Assembly (NCBI GenBank): GCA_035547915.1
Contig: DASZTS010000024.1
Span: 1-64,000, forward strand
Direction of reading: 5' to 3'
DNA length: 64,000 nt
DNA from: DASSFG01 sp035547915
GTDB lineage: Bacteria; Planctomycetota; Planctomycetia; Pirellulales; JAICIG01
A program made the translations under genes and the position numbers. Shown here piece by piece: positions 15,869-25,505 of the stretch. Under the pieces are notes generated by a model. That model saw only the letters and a program-made list of their open reading frames with translations. It was not told the origin of the DNA and searched no databases. Numbering within the stretch: the first letter of the stretch is position 1; every line of letters begins with the position of its first letter.

Positions 15869-17187
15869 GCTCTTTCGTGACGATCACACTGCTGTGTGTC
15901 CAATACTCGCTGGCCGCGGGACGCTACCTCGAGGTGAGCTATCCACCGTCGAGCGAGGCCGGCGAACTGCCATACGGCGTGACGTACACGCTCTGGCTGC
16001 CGGATGGCATCGAACGGGTGCGCGGCCTGATCGTGCATCAGCACGGTTGCGGATCGGGCGCTTGCAAGGGAGGCGAGACCGCGGCTTACGATCTGCACTG
16101 GCAAGCCCTGACAAGGAAGTGGGACTGTGGTCTGCTCGGCCCGTCGTACCATCAGGAAGATGGCCAGGATTGTCGCCTCTGGTGCGACCCGCGCAACGGT
16201 TCCGAAAAGAAGTTTCTGCAAGCGTTGTCCGATCTCGCCGAACGGGCCGAGCATCCGGAATTAGATGAGGTGCCGTGGTGCCTGTGGGGCCATTCGGGCG
16301 GCGCGTTCTGGGCCAGCCTGATGCAAACCAAGCATCCCGAACGGATCGTCGCCATCTGGTTCCGCTCGGGCACCGCCTACCCGGTCTGGGAGAAGGGCGA
16401 GATTCCCAAACCAGAGATCCCCGACACCGCCTTTCAGATACCGATGATGTGCAATCCGGGAGCGAAAGAGAAAGGCGATGAGCGATTCGACGGGGCCTTC
16501 ACCGGCGCGATGGCCATGTTTCGGGCCTATCGGGCCAAGGGTGCACCGATCGGTTTCGCACCCGATCCGCGCACCAGCCACGAATGCGGCGACTCGCGGT
16601 ATCTGGCCATTCCGTTCTTCGACGCGTGCCTTGCGATGCGCCTGCCCGACAAGCAGTCGGCGAAGCTGGAGTTGAAGCCGGTTGATCCGAGCAAGGCTTG
16701 GCTCGCAAGCGTGCCCGGCGCCGAAGCCGTACCCGCGTCGTCCTACCAGGGCGACCCGTCGGAGGCCGCCTGGCTACCAAACGAACACATCGCCAAGGGA
16801 TGGACGGAATACATCAAAACAGGCGCGGTGGGTGACTCGACGCCGCCTCCGGTGCCGCGCCTCGTGAAGGTCGAGAGCAGCGCGGCTGGAGGCAACATCG
16901 TGATGTGGGACGCCGACGCAGACCTCGAAAGCGGGCTGCGGGCCTTCGTCGTCATCCGCGATGGTGAGCCGTTGGGGCAGGTGCCCGAGAAGCCGATCGG
17001 CCGCTTCGGGCGGCCGCTCTTCCAATCCATGTCGTACCACGACACGCCAGAACGGCCCTTGCCCGAAATGAAGTTTGTCGATGCCGCGGCGAAGCCCGAC
17101 GAACATCACGGCTATCGGCTGATTGCCATAAACAGCGCCGGCCTCAGCTCAGAACCGAGCGAAGTCGGGCAGGTTGAAAAGGAGTGA
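15853..17187 (+). CDS. Secreted alpha/beta hydrolase with C-terminal Fn3-like domain
   Basis: About 444 residues. The catalytic part has VRGLIVHQHGCGSG (oxyanion region) and the nucleophile elbow WGHSGGAFWA, as in PHB-depolymerase-like or acetyl-xylan-esterase-like secreted hydrolases, with many cysteines (DCRLWCDP, CLWG). The C-terminal 110 residues (PVPRLVKVESSAAGGNIVMW to NSAGLSSEPSE) resemble a fibronectin III domain. The frame is open from 15742, but the first 36 codons are translated repeat B, so TTG 15853 (GGAG 11 bases upstream, followed by a hydrophobic signal-like SVALSSFVTITLLCVQYSLA) is preferred; GTG 15877 is an alternative. The next gene follows after 3 bases, so they are co-transcribed. 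Substrate unknown. Confidence 0.75.
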   Translation: MSVALSSFVTITLLCVQYSLAAGRYLEVSYPPSSEAGELPYGVTYTLWLPDGIERVRGLIVHQHGCGSGACKGGETAAYDLHWQALTRKWDCGLLGPSYHQEDGQDCRLWCDPRNGSEKKFLQALSDLAERAEHPELDEVPWCLWGHSGGAFWASLMQTKHPERIVAIWFRSGTAYPVWEKGEIPKPEIPDTAFQIPMMCNPGAKEKGDERFDGAFTGAMAMFRAYRAKGAPIGFAPDPRTSHECGDSRYLAIPFFDACLAMRLPDKQSAKLELKPVDPSKAWLASVPGAEAVPASSYQGDPSEAAWLPNEHIAKGWTEYIKTGAVGDSTPPPVPRLVKVESSAAGGNIVMWDADADLESGLRAFVVIRDGEPLGQVPEKPIGRFGRPLFQSMSYHDTPERPLPEMKFVDAAAKPDEHHGYRLIAINSAGLSSEPSEVGQVEKE

Positions 17188-17190
17188 AGG

Positions 17191-19656
17191 ATGGATATCG
17201 ATAAACGAAGCCGTCGCGAATTCCTGGTGTCGACCGGCGTCGCCCTCACGGCAGGTGTGGTGCTCGGCGCCGATGGAAAGGCCATCGATGGCGACGCGCC
17301 GAAAACCTCCCCGCCAAATGACGTTCCGTTGGTGCGCTCGCTGCCGCTCGAGGGCATCCACGCATACACCGATCGCGTCAGTGCGGCGGCCGGCGAGACG
17401 ATCCGCTTCTACGTCAGCGCCACACATCCCTACGAGTTCCAGATATGTCGCCTGGCAGGCGATGCCGACAGTCCCGCCGCGGATGTGGTTTTGTTCACGC
17501 AACAAGTGAACGGACCGGTGATGCAGCCTATCCATCCGGGATCGTATATCCACGTCGATCGTCGTCTCGATGACGAACTGATCACGGCGATCACGCTCGA
17601 ATGCTGGCTGCGACTTTGGGACCTGCCCGGCGAGGCCGCCATCATAGGACAGTTCGATCGTTCCCAAGGGGCAGGTTATGCGCTGTTCGTGAAGCGAGAC
17701 GGCTCGTTGGGCTTCTACCTGGGCGACGGCGGAGCGTTTCAGCAGTCCGGATTTCATTGGACCGAGTCAGCGGTTCTGACCCGCACAGAAACATCGGCGG
17801 CGGCGACACCGGCCATCAACCAAGACGTCTACGGCGGCCGATCGGTGAAGTTGGGCAACTGGCATCACGTGGTGGCAACCTTCGACGGTCGGCACAAGGA
17901 ATTGTGGGTCGACGGCGAACGGGTCGGTAGGTGGTTGCACGACAGCCCTGCTCGGCCCGGACGCGCGCCGTTGAGGATCGGGGCCTGTGGTCACGATGGT
18001 CGGGCGGATTTGCTGCTCGACGCCGATTTGGCCATGCCGGCTATCTATGGCCGGGCACTCAACGCGCACGAGATCGCCGGTCGCTTCCAGGCTCAGGCGC
18101 TCACGCAACCAGACGCGGTTGACCTGTTGGCTTGTTGGCCATTGCGCGAAGAACGGGGCGATCGCGTGGCCGACTCGAGCGGCCAGGAACGGCACGCTCG
18201 GATCATCAACCACGGCACTTGGATGATCGGCGGTCCGACCTTCGATGCGAACGTCGAAAGGTTCGCCGACTACGACCCGGCCGCCGACACCCGCCGCGGC
18301 CACGGGTTGCGACTCGCTTCCGACGACCTGTACGACTGTGGCTGGCAACCGACGTTTGAGTTCGAATTGCCAGCCGACGCGAAGTCAGGGATCTACGTGG
18401 GCCGGTTTCGCTTTCAGAGGCACGACCAGCCACGGCTATACCACGTGCTATTCGTGGTGCGAAAACCGGTTGCGGCTCCGCGCGCCCCGATCGCCTTCCT
18501 CTGCTCCACGAACACGTGGCGGGCCTACTCGGGCACGCCCTTCGCCGAATCGTGGCCGGGCGTGCAACAGACGATCGGACACGCCTACATCAATTCACCG
18601 GGCGGCCCACCGGAGTTCTCGTTCTACTGGCAACATAAGGCGGGTCAGGGTTCGTACCAGATGGGCCTGCGGATGCCGTGGCCCATCGCCGGTCCCTATA
18701 CGTTTCATCAGAATTTCGATTGGCGGTGCAGCCACCTCTGCCATGCCGATCGGTTGACGCTCGACTGGCTGGAGCGGGAAGGCTATCCGGTCGACGTGTA
18801 CGCCGACCGCGATCTGCACCAGCAGCCCGACCTGCTCGACGGCTACCGGACGGTGTATGTCGTCGGGCACAGCGAATACTGGTCGGCCGACGCCTGGAAC
18901 GGTCTACGAAAATATCTCGACCGCGGCGGCACGGTCATCTGCTTGTCGGGCAACACGATGTTCTGGCGCGTGAGCTTCAACGACGACGCGACCATCCTCG
19001 AATGCCGCAAGGTCGACGCGCCCGGATCGCAGGTGTTGCCCGAACGGCGTGGCGAGGCGTGGCACAGTCATGATGGGCGCCGTGGCGGTATGTCGCGCGA
19101 GTGCGGCTATCCGGCGTGGCCGCTCCTGGGGTTGGAATACATGGCGGTGCATGCCGTGGGAGTCGAAGGGGTCGGCCCCTACCTGGTGCGCGGAGCCGAT
19201 CATCCGCTATTCCATCATCCGCACGAACTGAACCTTCGGGCCGGAGATAAACTGGGCGGCTCGCCGAGCGGGCTGCCACAACCGATCGGCCACGAAGGAG
19301 ATGTGCGGCTTTCCACGTTGGCCAAGGTGTTGTTGTCGCCCGTGCCGGCCGGTGCCACGCCGCCGGCCGAGGATCCGGCCGGCATCGTCTTGTTGGCCGA
19401 TGGATTTTGCGACTGGAGCAAGGTTACGAACGGCGCGCCATGGGATTACCTGCAACGGGCCGTACTAACCGATCCTCAACGAAGCGCGACGAACGTGTCC
19501 GCGGAGATGGTCTATTGGGAGCGTCCCGATGGCGGGCGAGTGTTTCATGCCGGCAGCGTGTCGGCCGGCCGAGCGTTCGCCAACGACCCCAAGTTCGGAT
19601 TGCTGATGAAGAACGTGCTGCACCGTTTTGGTGTGCCCGCTCCCAAGCCGAGCTGA
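17191..19656 (+). CDS. Tat-exported LamG / N,N-dimethylformamidase large-subunit-like protein
   Basis: 821 residues. The N-terminus KRSRREFLVSTGVALTAG is a twin-arginine signal (SRREFL). Residues about 105-290 hold a LamG sandwich (ELITAITLECWLRL; GNWHHVVATFDGRHKELWVDG; MPAIYGRALNAHEI). The C-terminal half matches the C-terminal region of the DMFase large subunit (FLCSTNTWRAYS, FDWRCSHLCHADRLTLDWLE, VYVVGHSEYWSADAWNGLRKYLDRGG, NTMFWRVSFND). In DMFase this region houses a mononuclear iron held by tyrosines and a glutamate; whether those ligands are kept here cannot be judged without alignment. It forms an operon with the hydrolase (3-base gap). Amide hydrolysis is a guess from the family. Confidence 0.8.
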   Translation: MDIDKRSRREFLVSTGVALTAGVVLGADGKAIDGDAPKTSPPNDVPLVRSLPLEGIHAYTDRVSAAAGETIRFYVSATHPYEFQICRLAGDADSPAADVVLFTQQVNGPVMQPIHPGSYIHVDRRLDDELITAITLECWLRLWDLPGEAAIIGQFDRSQGAGYALFVKRDGSLGFYLGDGGAFQQSGFHWTESAVLTRTETSAAATPAINQDVYGGRSVKLGNWHHVVATFDGRHKELWVDGERVGRWLHDSPARPGRAPLRIGACGHDGRADLLLDADLAMPAIYGRALNAHEIAGRFQAQALTQPDAVDLLACWPLREERGDRVADSSGQERHARIINHGTWMIGGPTFDANVERFADYDPAADTRRGHGLRLASDDLYDCGWQPTFEFELPADAKSGIYVGRFRFQRHDQPRLYHVLFVVRKPVAAPRAPIAFLCSTNTWRAYSGTPFAESWPGVQQTIGHAYINSPGGPPEFSFYWQHKAGQGSYQMGLRMPWPIAGPYTFHQNFDWRCSHLCHADRLTLDWLEREGYPVDVYADRDLHQQPDLLDGYRTVYVVGHSEYWSADAWNGLRKYLDRGGTVICLSGNTMFWRVSFNDDATILECRKVDAPGSQVLPERRGEAWHSHDGRRGGMSRECGYPAWPLLGLEYMAVHAVGVEGVGPYLVRGADHPLFHHPHELNLRAGDKLGGSPSGLPQPIGHEGDVRLSTLAKVLLSPVPAGATPPAEDPAGIVLLADGFCDWSKVTNGAPWDYLQRAVLTDPQRSATNVSAEMVYWERPDGGRVFHAGSVSAGRAFANDPKFGLLMKNVLHRFGVPAPKPS

Positions 19657-19684
19657 CGCGAACAAGGTGCGCGCCGGCTGTCTG

Positions 19685-22600
19685 TCACAGCGACTTCAGG
19701 TAGGCAATCAAATCGGCCAGGTCCTGATCGGCGAGGGTCTTGTCGAGGCCGTCGGGCATGATCGATTGCTGGCCGCGTGTCATCTCCTCGATGGCGGAAC
19801 GTGGCAGCCGATACATCTTGTCGGTCCCCGCCGAGAGCACGATTTCGTCCGGTTTGTCTTCCACCAAGACACCCGTGAGAGTGCGGCCGTCGCCGGTGAT
19901 CACGATCCAGGGCTCGTAACTCTGCACGAGCGAAGCGCTCGGAAACAGAATCGATTCGACCAGGTCGCGCGGGGCGCGACGTTTGCCGATTCCTTGCAGG
20001 TGCGGACCGAGGGTGCCCCCCACGTGAGCCGCCTTGTGACAGGCCGTGCAGGCCGCCTTCTGACTCTGAAACACATTCAGACCGCGATTCGGGTCGGCCT
20101 GGTCGACCAAGGCAAGCACGCGATTCGCGCGCGCAAGCTGCTCGGCCTGCGCCTGCTCCAGTCGATCCAACAGCGGCTGCGCCTGTTGTTGGACGTGCTC
20201 CGGAAAGCCGGCCAGCACCGACCGTAAGCGGAAGGCGTTCAGACCGGTCGCGGACCGCGAAGCGAGCAGCGACGATACGAGTCGCCGACCGATCTCTTCG
20301 TCTGTCTTGCCTTGGAACAACGACAGCACGGCATTCAGTTCCGCTGTGCCAAGGTTTTTCAGCGCCCCCGATAGTTGTACGAGTTGCGGCCCGGTGAGTT
20401 GGCTGCGGGCCAGAACTTCGGCGGCGCTGGTACGCAGCGAGAGCGGCTGTTCGGGTGCCAGACTTCGAATCAGGAACGAGAGCAGCGTGTCGCTCAGGCC
20501 ACCCAACGACTTATCGCGGACCGCGGCCAGTGCTCTCACTCGGGCCTCGGCCGGCAAATCGGCCTGGTCCGCCAGTGCAAAAAGCCGGCTGTTGAGAGAC
20601 TGATGTACCTTCCGGGCCGCCTCGTCGCGCATCGCCAGAGGGGGAAGCTTGCCGAGCGTGACGAGCAGCGAGCCGATCAGCGTGGCGTCTCCGTTCTCCT
20701 GCAACAAACCCGATAACGATTCCACCCAGCGCGGGTCGGCGAACTCGCCACCCGCGTCACCCATGGCTTCGAGCAGGAGCATGCGGGCCTCGGCGGCGAG
20801 TCCGGCCGACGTCAACTCGCGGACGATCCAATCCGAAATGGTGGGCACCCGAGCCAGCCGCGCCAACCGTCTGCGAAGCTGAGCACGAGCGTCGTCACTC
20901 TTCGTCTCGTCGGCGAGGGCGTTCTGCAACCGCTCGACCAGCAGGCCGCCCAATGCTTGAGGATGTCGCGAGATGAGCCACCAGACCACATCCCTCGTCC
21001 GCTCGTCGGGCGCATCAAGTTCCGCGATAACCGCCCGTGGATCAAGCTCACCGCCGGGTATCTGGTCGAGTGCGATCATAGCAGCCCGGCGGACGGACGG
21101 ATGAGGGCTCTTCATCCCGCCCCGGGTCGACTCAGGATCGGCAATTTCGATCAGAGCATAGATCAGCGCATGCTCGACAAAACGGTCGGCGGGCAATGCC
21201 AGGCGAGCGAGCAGTGCGGGCGTCGCCGCAGGGTCGCGCAGCCGGCCCAGTGCCTCGGCCGCGAGTCGACAGTCCCGTGGCGCGCCGCTTGCCAGGATCT
21301 GGAGCAATTGGGCCGAGGCGCCTCGATCGCGATGCAAACTCACCGAGTTCAGCGCTGCACGGCGGACCGTTTCGTCGCGATCGTCCAACCCTTGTCGCAC
21401 AACGGCTCGGCCTTCTGCGCGGTCCATGCGCGTCGCGGCCCAAATCGCCGAGCAGCGCGCCGTGGGCGAGCCTGACGACAGCGTAGAACGAAGCACCGCG
21501 CACGCATCTTCGCCCTTCGAGGCGAGGGATTCGATGGCCCGTCTCCGGACGGCAGGCCGACCGTCGCCGAGCAGTTCGGCCAACCGCGAGTGGGAGAGCG
21601 AGGGCCAATCGAGCGACGCGCCGCGCGGATCGGCCGGTGCCGCCGCATCCATCCGAGAGATGCGATAGATGGCACCATGCGCACCCGGCCGGTAGAACGT
21701 CGACGAGGGACAGCAGTGCAAATACCAGCCGCCGGTATCGATGACGAGCAGGCTCCCATCGGCGTCTTCCAACACGTCGGTCGGATGGAACTCGACGTTG
21801 TCGCATCCCAAGAATTCTTCGTCGCGCGCGGCGAACGTGCCGCCCCGCTCTTCGAGCACGTGACGCAAAACCTTGTGTCCGCTGAATAACGCGGAAAAGA
21901 GATTGCCCTGGAACTCGTCGCCGAGGACGGTCGATTGATAGCAAGCCAGACCGGCCGGCGACATGGCGCCCCACCCGGTCAGCTTGGGCATCAGGTCAGG
22001 CCCCGTCCAAGGAAACTCGAACACGGGGGCGATGTCCTTCGGGTGGACCGCGCCATAGACCGCGTGGAGAATACCGTCATCGCGCGGTTCGCCCAGCATC
22101 TGGAAGTTGGTGCAGGTGACGAACCGTTCGCCGTCGGCGGCGAAAGCGACTTCCACGGGATTATCCATCCCGCCCACCAGGAGGTTGTCGACGTCGGTCG
22201 CGTCCGGATGTCGCCGCAGAACGTGTCGCGCGGAGGTGGTCCAAGGCCCGCCGGCCAGCGAGTAGGTCTGTGTCGCCGGGCCCTTGCACCAATAGATGTA
22301 GCCATCGGGCCCGACATAGGGCCCTCGTAGATCGTTCAAACAGGCCGTGACCTCCTTCGTCGTCACCCATGCCTGGCGAGTTTCCGCGACGCCATCGTCG
22401 TCGGCATCGGTCAATTTCCAGATCACGGGTGCGGCGGCAACGTACAGCGAGCCACCGAGCCAGGCGCTGCCCTGCGCCATCATCTCGAACTCGGCGAATG
22501 TCGTGCGACGGTCGAAACGGCCATCGCCGTCGCTGTCTTCTAGGCGAACGACTCGATGCAGCGTCTCCTTGGGCTGCGGCTTGTTCCATTCGGCCGTGCC

Positions 22601-22816
22601 CGACGATTCGCAGACATAGAGCCTTCCTCGCTCATCGAAGTCGGCGCAGATCGGATACTTGACGAGCGGTTCGTCGGCCACCGCCTGCACGGTAAAGCCA
22701 TCGGGAACGCGAAACGTATACCGGCCCGCCGCGACTTCCGCGGCCGTTACCGTGGTGACGAGTCCCGCTTGGACCGCGAGGACGAACCACGCGGAAACCA
22801 AGGCAAGCATCTTCAT
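19685..22816 (-). CDS. PVC-type membrane-bound dehydrogenase with HEAT repeats and C-terminal heme c domain
   Basis: About 1043 residues from ATG 22816 (ATG 22831 is equally possible). Signal peptide KMLALVSAWFVLAVQAGLVT. Residues 30-430: the PVC N-terminal beta-propeller (VPDGFTVQAVADEPLVKYPI, ADFDERGRLYVCES, RLEDSDGDGRFD). Residues about 440-880: HEAT-like helical repeats (RRRAIESLASKG; VRRAALNSV). The C-terminus carries one heme site ACTACHKAAHVGGTLGPHLQGIG and RAPRDLVESILFPSASLVQSYEPW, the PVC-type heme-binding domain. Such proteins are hugely expanded in planctomycetes and are thought to oxidise sugars or related compounds on the cell surface; the substrate is unknown. It is convergent with the DMFase-like gene and divergent from the peptidase. 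Confidence 0.9.
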   Translation of the reverse strand: MKMLALVSAWFVLAVQAGLVTTVTAAEVAAGRYTFRVPDGFTVQAVADEPLVKYPICADFDERGRLYVCESSGTAEWNKPQPKETLHRVVRLEDSDGDGRFDRRTTFAEFEMMAQGSAWLGGSLYVAAAPVIWKLTDADDDGVAETRQAWVTTKEVTACLNDLRGPYVGPDGYIYWCKGPATQTYSLAGGPWTTSARHVLRRHPDATDVDNLLVGGMDNPVEVAFAADGERFVTCTNFQMLGEPRDDGILHAVYGAVHPKDIAPVFEFPWTGPDLMPKLTGWGAMSPAGLACYQSTVLGDEFQGNLFSALFSGHKVLRHVLEERGGTFAARDEEFLGCDNVEFHPTDVLEDADGSLLVIDTGGWYLHCCPSSTFYRPGAHGAIYRISRMDAAAPADPRGASLDWPSLSHSRLAELLGDGRPAVRRRAIESLASKGEDACAVLRSTLSSGSPTARCSAIWAATRMDRAEGRAVVRQGLDDRDETVRRAALNSVSLHRDRGASAQLLQILASGAPRDCRLAAEALGRLRDPAATPALLARLALPADRFVEHALIYALIEIADPESTRGGMKSPHPSVRRAAMIALDQIPGGELDPRAVIAELDAPDERTRDVVWWLISRHPQALGGLLVERLQNALADETKSDDARAQLRRRLARLARVPTISDWIVRELTSAGLAAEARMLLLEAMGDAGGEFADPRWVESLSGLLQENGDATLIGSLLVTLGKLPPLAMRDEAARKVHQSLNSRLFALADQADLPAEARVRALAAVRDKSLGGLSDTLLSFLIRSLAPEQPLSLRTSAAEVLARSQLTGPQLVQLSGALKNLGTAELNAVLSLFQGKTDEEIGRRLVSSLLASRSATGLNAFRLRSVLAGFPEHVQQQAQPLLDRLEQAQAEQLARANRVLALVDQADPNRGLNVFQSQKAACTACHKAAHVGGTLGPHLQGIGKRRAPRDLVESILFPSASLVQSYEPWIVITGDGRTLTGVLVEDKPDEIVLSAGTDKMYRLPRSAIEEMTRGQQSIMPDGLDKTLADQDLADLIAYLKSL

Positions 22817-23034
22817 TTGATGGCTTTGCATGATGAAAGGCGAGCATGTGTAATGCAGATCGAGCAAGATCGTCCCTCCGCTACCCGCTGAAACGAAAAG
22901 GAAGTCGACAAGAAGCATCGTAAAAGCTTGAACCAGTCGACACAACGTCCATAATCAGGGCGTCGCCGCACGTCCACCGGTCTTGTCGCTTCGAGGAACA
23001 TCCACCTCTCTGGTTGTAACCACCACAAGCCCCC

Positions 23035-24438
23035 ATGATCGCGCGCCACTCTCCTTGTTCGCTGATCGTCTCCTCAGTGCTCGCCCTGCTGGCCATCTCG
23101 CTTTCTCCGGCGGAAGCGCCTGGCGAGTCTTCCAAGTCCCCCCTGCTCATCGTGGCTCCGGACGCTTTTCATGAACCGTTGGTGGATTATCTGCGGTTCA
23201 AGCAAGAGCGGCGGCCGGTGGAATTGGTCTCGCTCGAAAAGATATTGCAGGAAACACCCGGCCGCGACGATCCGGAGCGAGTGAAGCGATTTCTCTTCGA
23301 GCAATGGAAGGCAGGAAAGGGTACCAATGCGTTGCTCGTCGGCGATGCCGACGTTTTCCCCGTGCGATACATGGTGCTCGATCGAGTGACGCCGGCGGCA
23401 TTCGACTATGCGTTCTATCCGAGCGATCTCTATTACGCCGACCTCGCGCGCGAAGACGGCACGTTCGATGATTGGAACGCGCAGCAGGACGGGTTCCACG
23501 CCGGCTATTTCGGAGAGGTTCGCGGCGAAAAGAACAAGACCGACCCCATCAACTACGATCGCGTCGATTACCGGCCGGACATCGCCGTGGGACGTTGGCC
23601 GGTGAGCAACGTGGATGAGTTGCAAAAGGTTGTCGCCAAATCGATGCTCTTCGAGCGGGGAGTTTTGGCCAAAGACCGGGTCGGCCTGAAAGCAGCGGCG
23701 TTATTCTCCGTCGGCGGTTGGGTCGACAGCCGCGGCCTGATGGATGAAATTGCTCGCCGTATGCCATCCGATTGGAATGTCGAAAAACGCTATTACCGCG
23801 ATCGACGACGAGACGACGAGACGGCGCCGCCCGACGAAGGGCAGCTCGTCGAGCTACTCAATTCCGGGCAGCGGATCGTCTTTCACGCGGGGCACGGTCA
23901 AGACGACGCCTGGGAACAGTGTTTTTCGGTCCGTTCGTTGGAGAAACTGAAGAACGCAGACCGGTTGCCGGTGATGATCTCGGCAGGATGCTCAACGGCC
24001 CGGCTCGCGACCCTGCCGCCGTACGAGGCCTACGTCGACGTCGACGGCAAAGAACACGCGGGCACGAACTTTGGCGAAGTGTTCGACGCGCCGCCTGCTC
24101 CGCCGGCGCCGTACCAGAGAGGCCGCTTCAATACGACCGGCCTGGGGGAGAAGCTCCTGCGGAACGGACCGATGGGCGCCGTCGCATACATCGGTTGTAA
24201 CACCGGCAGCCAACCCTGCGGGCTAACGCTGCTCGACGGATTCTCACAGTCGATGAGGGAGCATCCCGACAATTCGCTCGGCGACTGCTGGGTAGATGCC
24301 GTGAAGCACTACTACGACCACGAGCATCTCGGCACCATTGTGCCCAACAACGACTGGTATCCGGCGAGCATCTTCTTCCAAGGCATGAAATTCATGCTCT
24401 ACGGCGATCCCACCCTGCCGCTCGGGAACGTCGACTGA
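23035..24438 (+). CDS. Secreted gingipain-like cysteine peptidase (C25 family)
   Basis: 467 residues. Signal peptide ends near ISLSPAEAPG. The fold markers of peptidase family C25 are there: LLIVAPDAFHEPL at the start, TNALLVGDADVFPVRY, YYADL, PDIAVGRWPVSNVDEL, catalytic His287 in IVFHAGHGQDDAW and Cys319 in VMISAGCSTARL. Gingipains cut after Arg or Lys; the specificity here is not readable. The protein lacks the long adhesin and sorting domains of Porphyromonas gingipains. It is transcribed divergently from the heme protein gene across about 200 bases that should hold both promoters. Confidence 0.85.
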   Translation: MIARHSPCSLIVSSVLALLAISLSPAEAPGESSKSPLLIVAPDAFHEPLVDYLRFKQERRPVELVSLEKILQETPGRDDPERVKRFLFEQWKAGKGTNALLVGDADVFPVRYMVLDRVTPAAFDYAFYPSDLYYADLAREDGTFDDWNAQQDGFHAGYFGEVRGEKNKTDPINYDRVDYRPDIAVGRWPVSNVDELQKVVAKSMLFERGVLAKDRVGLKAAALFSVGGWVDSRGLMDEIARRMPSDWNVEKRYYRDRRRDDETAPPDEGQLVELLNSGQRIVFHAGHGQDDAWEQCFSVRSLEKLKNADRLPVMISAGCSTARLATLPPYEAYVDVDGKEHAGTNFGEVFDAPPAPPAPYQRGRFNTTGLGEKLLRNGPMGAVAYIGCNTGSQPCGLTLLDGFSQSMREHPDNSLGDCWVDAVKHYYDHEHLGTIVPNNDWYPASIFFQGMKFMLYGDPTLPLGNVD

Positions 24439-24575
24439 CCGTTGCTTTGAGTTCTGCGCCGCGGGCAGTCACAATTGGGGCGTGCCGCGCTGCTCGCCGT
24501 TCCGCCAGAGTTTCCCTGCACCCCGGGGGCGGTTAGACTCTCGTAGATCACACAGCCCTCCGGGAGATCGAACCG

Positions 24576-25412
24576 ATGAAAGTCGCCGGCGTGCAAATGG
24601 ATCTGGCCTTCGCCGACCGCGAGGCCAATTTCCAAAAGATCGCCGAGCGCTTGCGCGAGACGGCCCGCGCGGGCGCAAAGCTGACCGTATTTCCCGAATG
24701 CTGCGTCCCCGGTTATTGCTTCGACAGCCTCGAAGAGGCCCGTGCCCAGGCGGAGCCGATTCCCGGCCCCAGTACGCTCCGGCTCGCCGAGGCCTGCCGC
24801 GAGCTCTCGATCTACGCTGTGGTGGGCCTGCTGGAGGACGACGGACGCAACGTCTTCAATGCAGCGGCGCTCGTCGGTCCGGGTGAGGTGATCGCGACCT
24901 ACCGAAAGATCCATCTTCCGTACCTCGGTGTGGACCGATTTACCACACCGGGCGACCGCCCGTTCGCCGTGCATTCGGCCGGCGACGTGAGCGTGGGCAT
25001 GAGCATCTGTTACGACGCGGCCTTTCCCGAAGCAGCCCGCGTGTTGGCGCTCGAGGGTGCCGACCTGATCGTCTTGCCCACCAATTGGCCCCCCGGCGCC
25101 GAGTGTACCGCCGATTACGTGATCAACGCGCGGGCCATGGAGAACAATGTCTACTTCATGGCAGTCAACCGGGTGGGCAACGAGCGTGGCTTTCGGTTCA
25201 TCGGGCAGAGCAGGATCTGCGACCCGCGAGGCAAGGTGTTGGCCCAGGCGCAGCACGAAAACGAAGCCATTCTCTACGCGGAGATCGATCCTGCCTTCGC
25301 CCGGCAGAAACACGTGGTGCGCGTTCCCGGCAAGCACGAGATCGATCGTTTCGCCGATCGCCGGCCGGAGATGTATGGTGCGATCACCGCGAGCAATAAA
25401 GGTAAAGGGTGA
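24576..25412 (+). CDS. Nitrilase-superfamily carbon-nitrogen hydrolase
   Basis: 278 residues, standard length. The catalytic triad is visible: Glu41 (VFPECC), Lys111 (YRKIHLP) and Cys145 (MSICYDAAFPEA), plus the family segment DLIVLPTNWP. It should hydrolyse an amide or nitrile C-N bond in the cytoplasm; there is no signal peptide. The YRKIHLPYLGVDRF segment is typical of amidase-like branches rather than of true nitrilases. GGGAG precedes the ATG. The neighbour downstream is a PLP enzyme 93 bases away. The substrate is unknown. Confidence 0.9.
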   Translation: MKVAGVQMDLAFADREANFQKIAERLRETARAGAKLTVFPECCVPGYCFDSLEEARAQAEPIPGPSTLRLAEACRELSIYAVVGLLEDDGRNVFNAAALVGPGEVIATYRKIHLPYLGVDRFTTPGDRPFAVHSAGDVSVGMSICYDAAFPEAARVLALEGADLIVLPTNWPPGAECTADYVINARAMENNVYFMAVNRVGNERGFRFIGQSRICDPRGKVLAQAQHENEAILYAEIDPAFARQKHVVRVPGKHEIDRFADRRPEMYGAITASNKGKG

Positions 25413-25505
25413 AGCGGCAGCGCGAGTCGACGATCGCTCTTCGCTCGCGACTTTGTCCGCATCGGGCGGTAGGTTTCAGGCAAAGGGTGGCGGCTGCTGG
25501 CTTTG

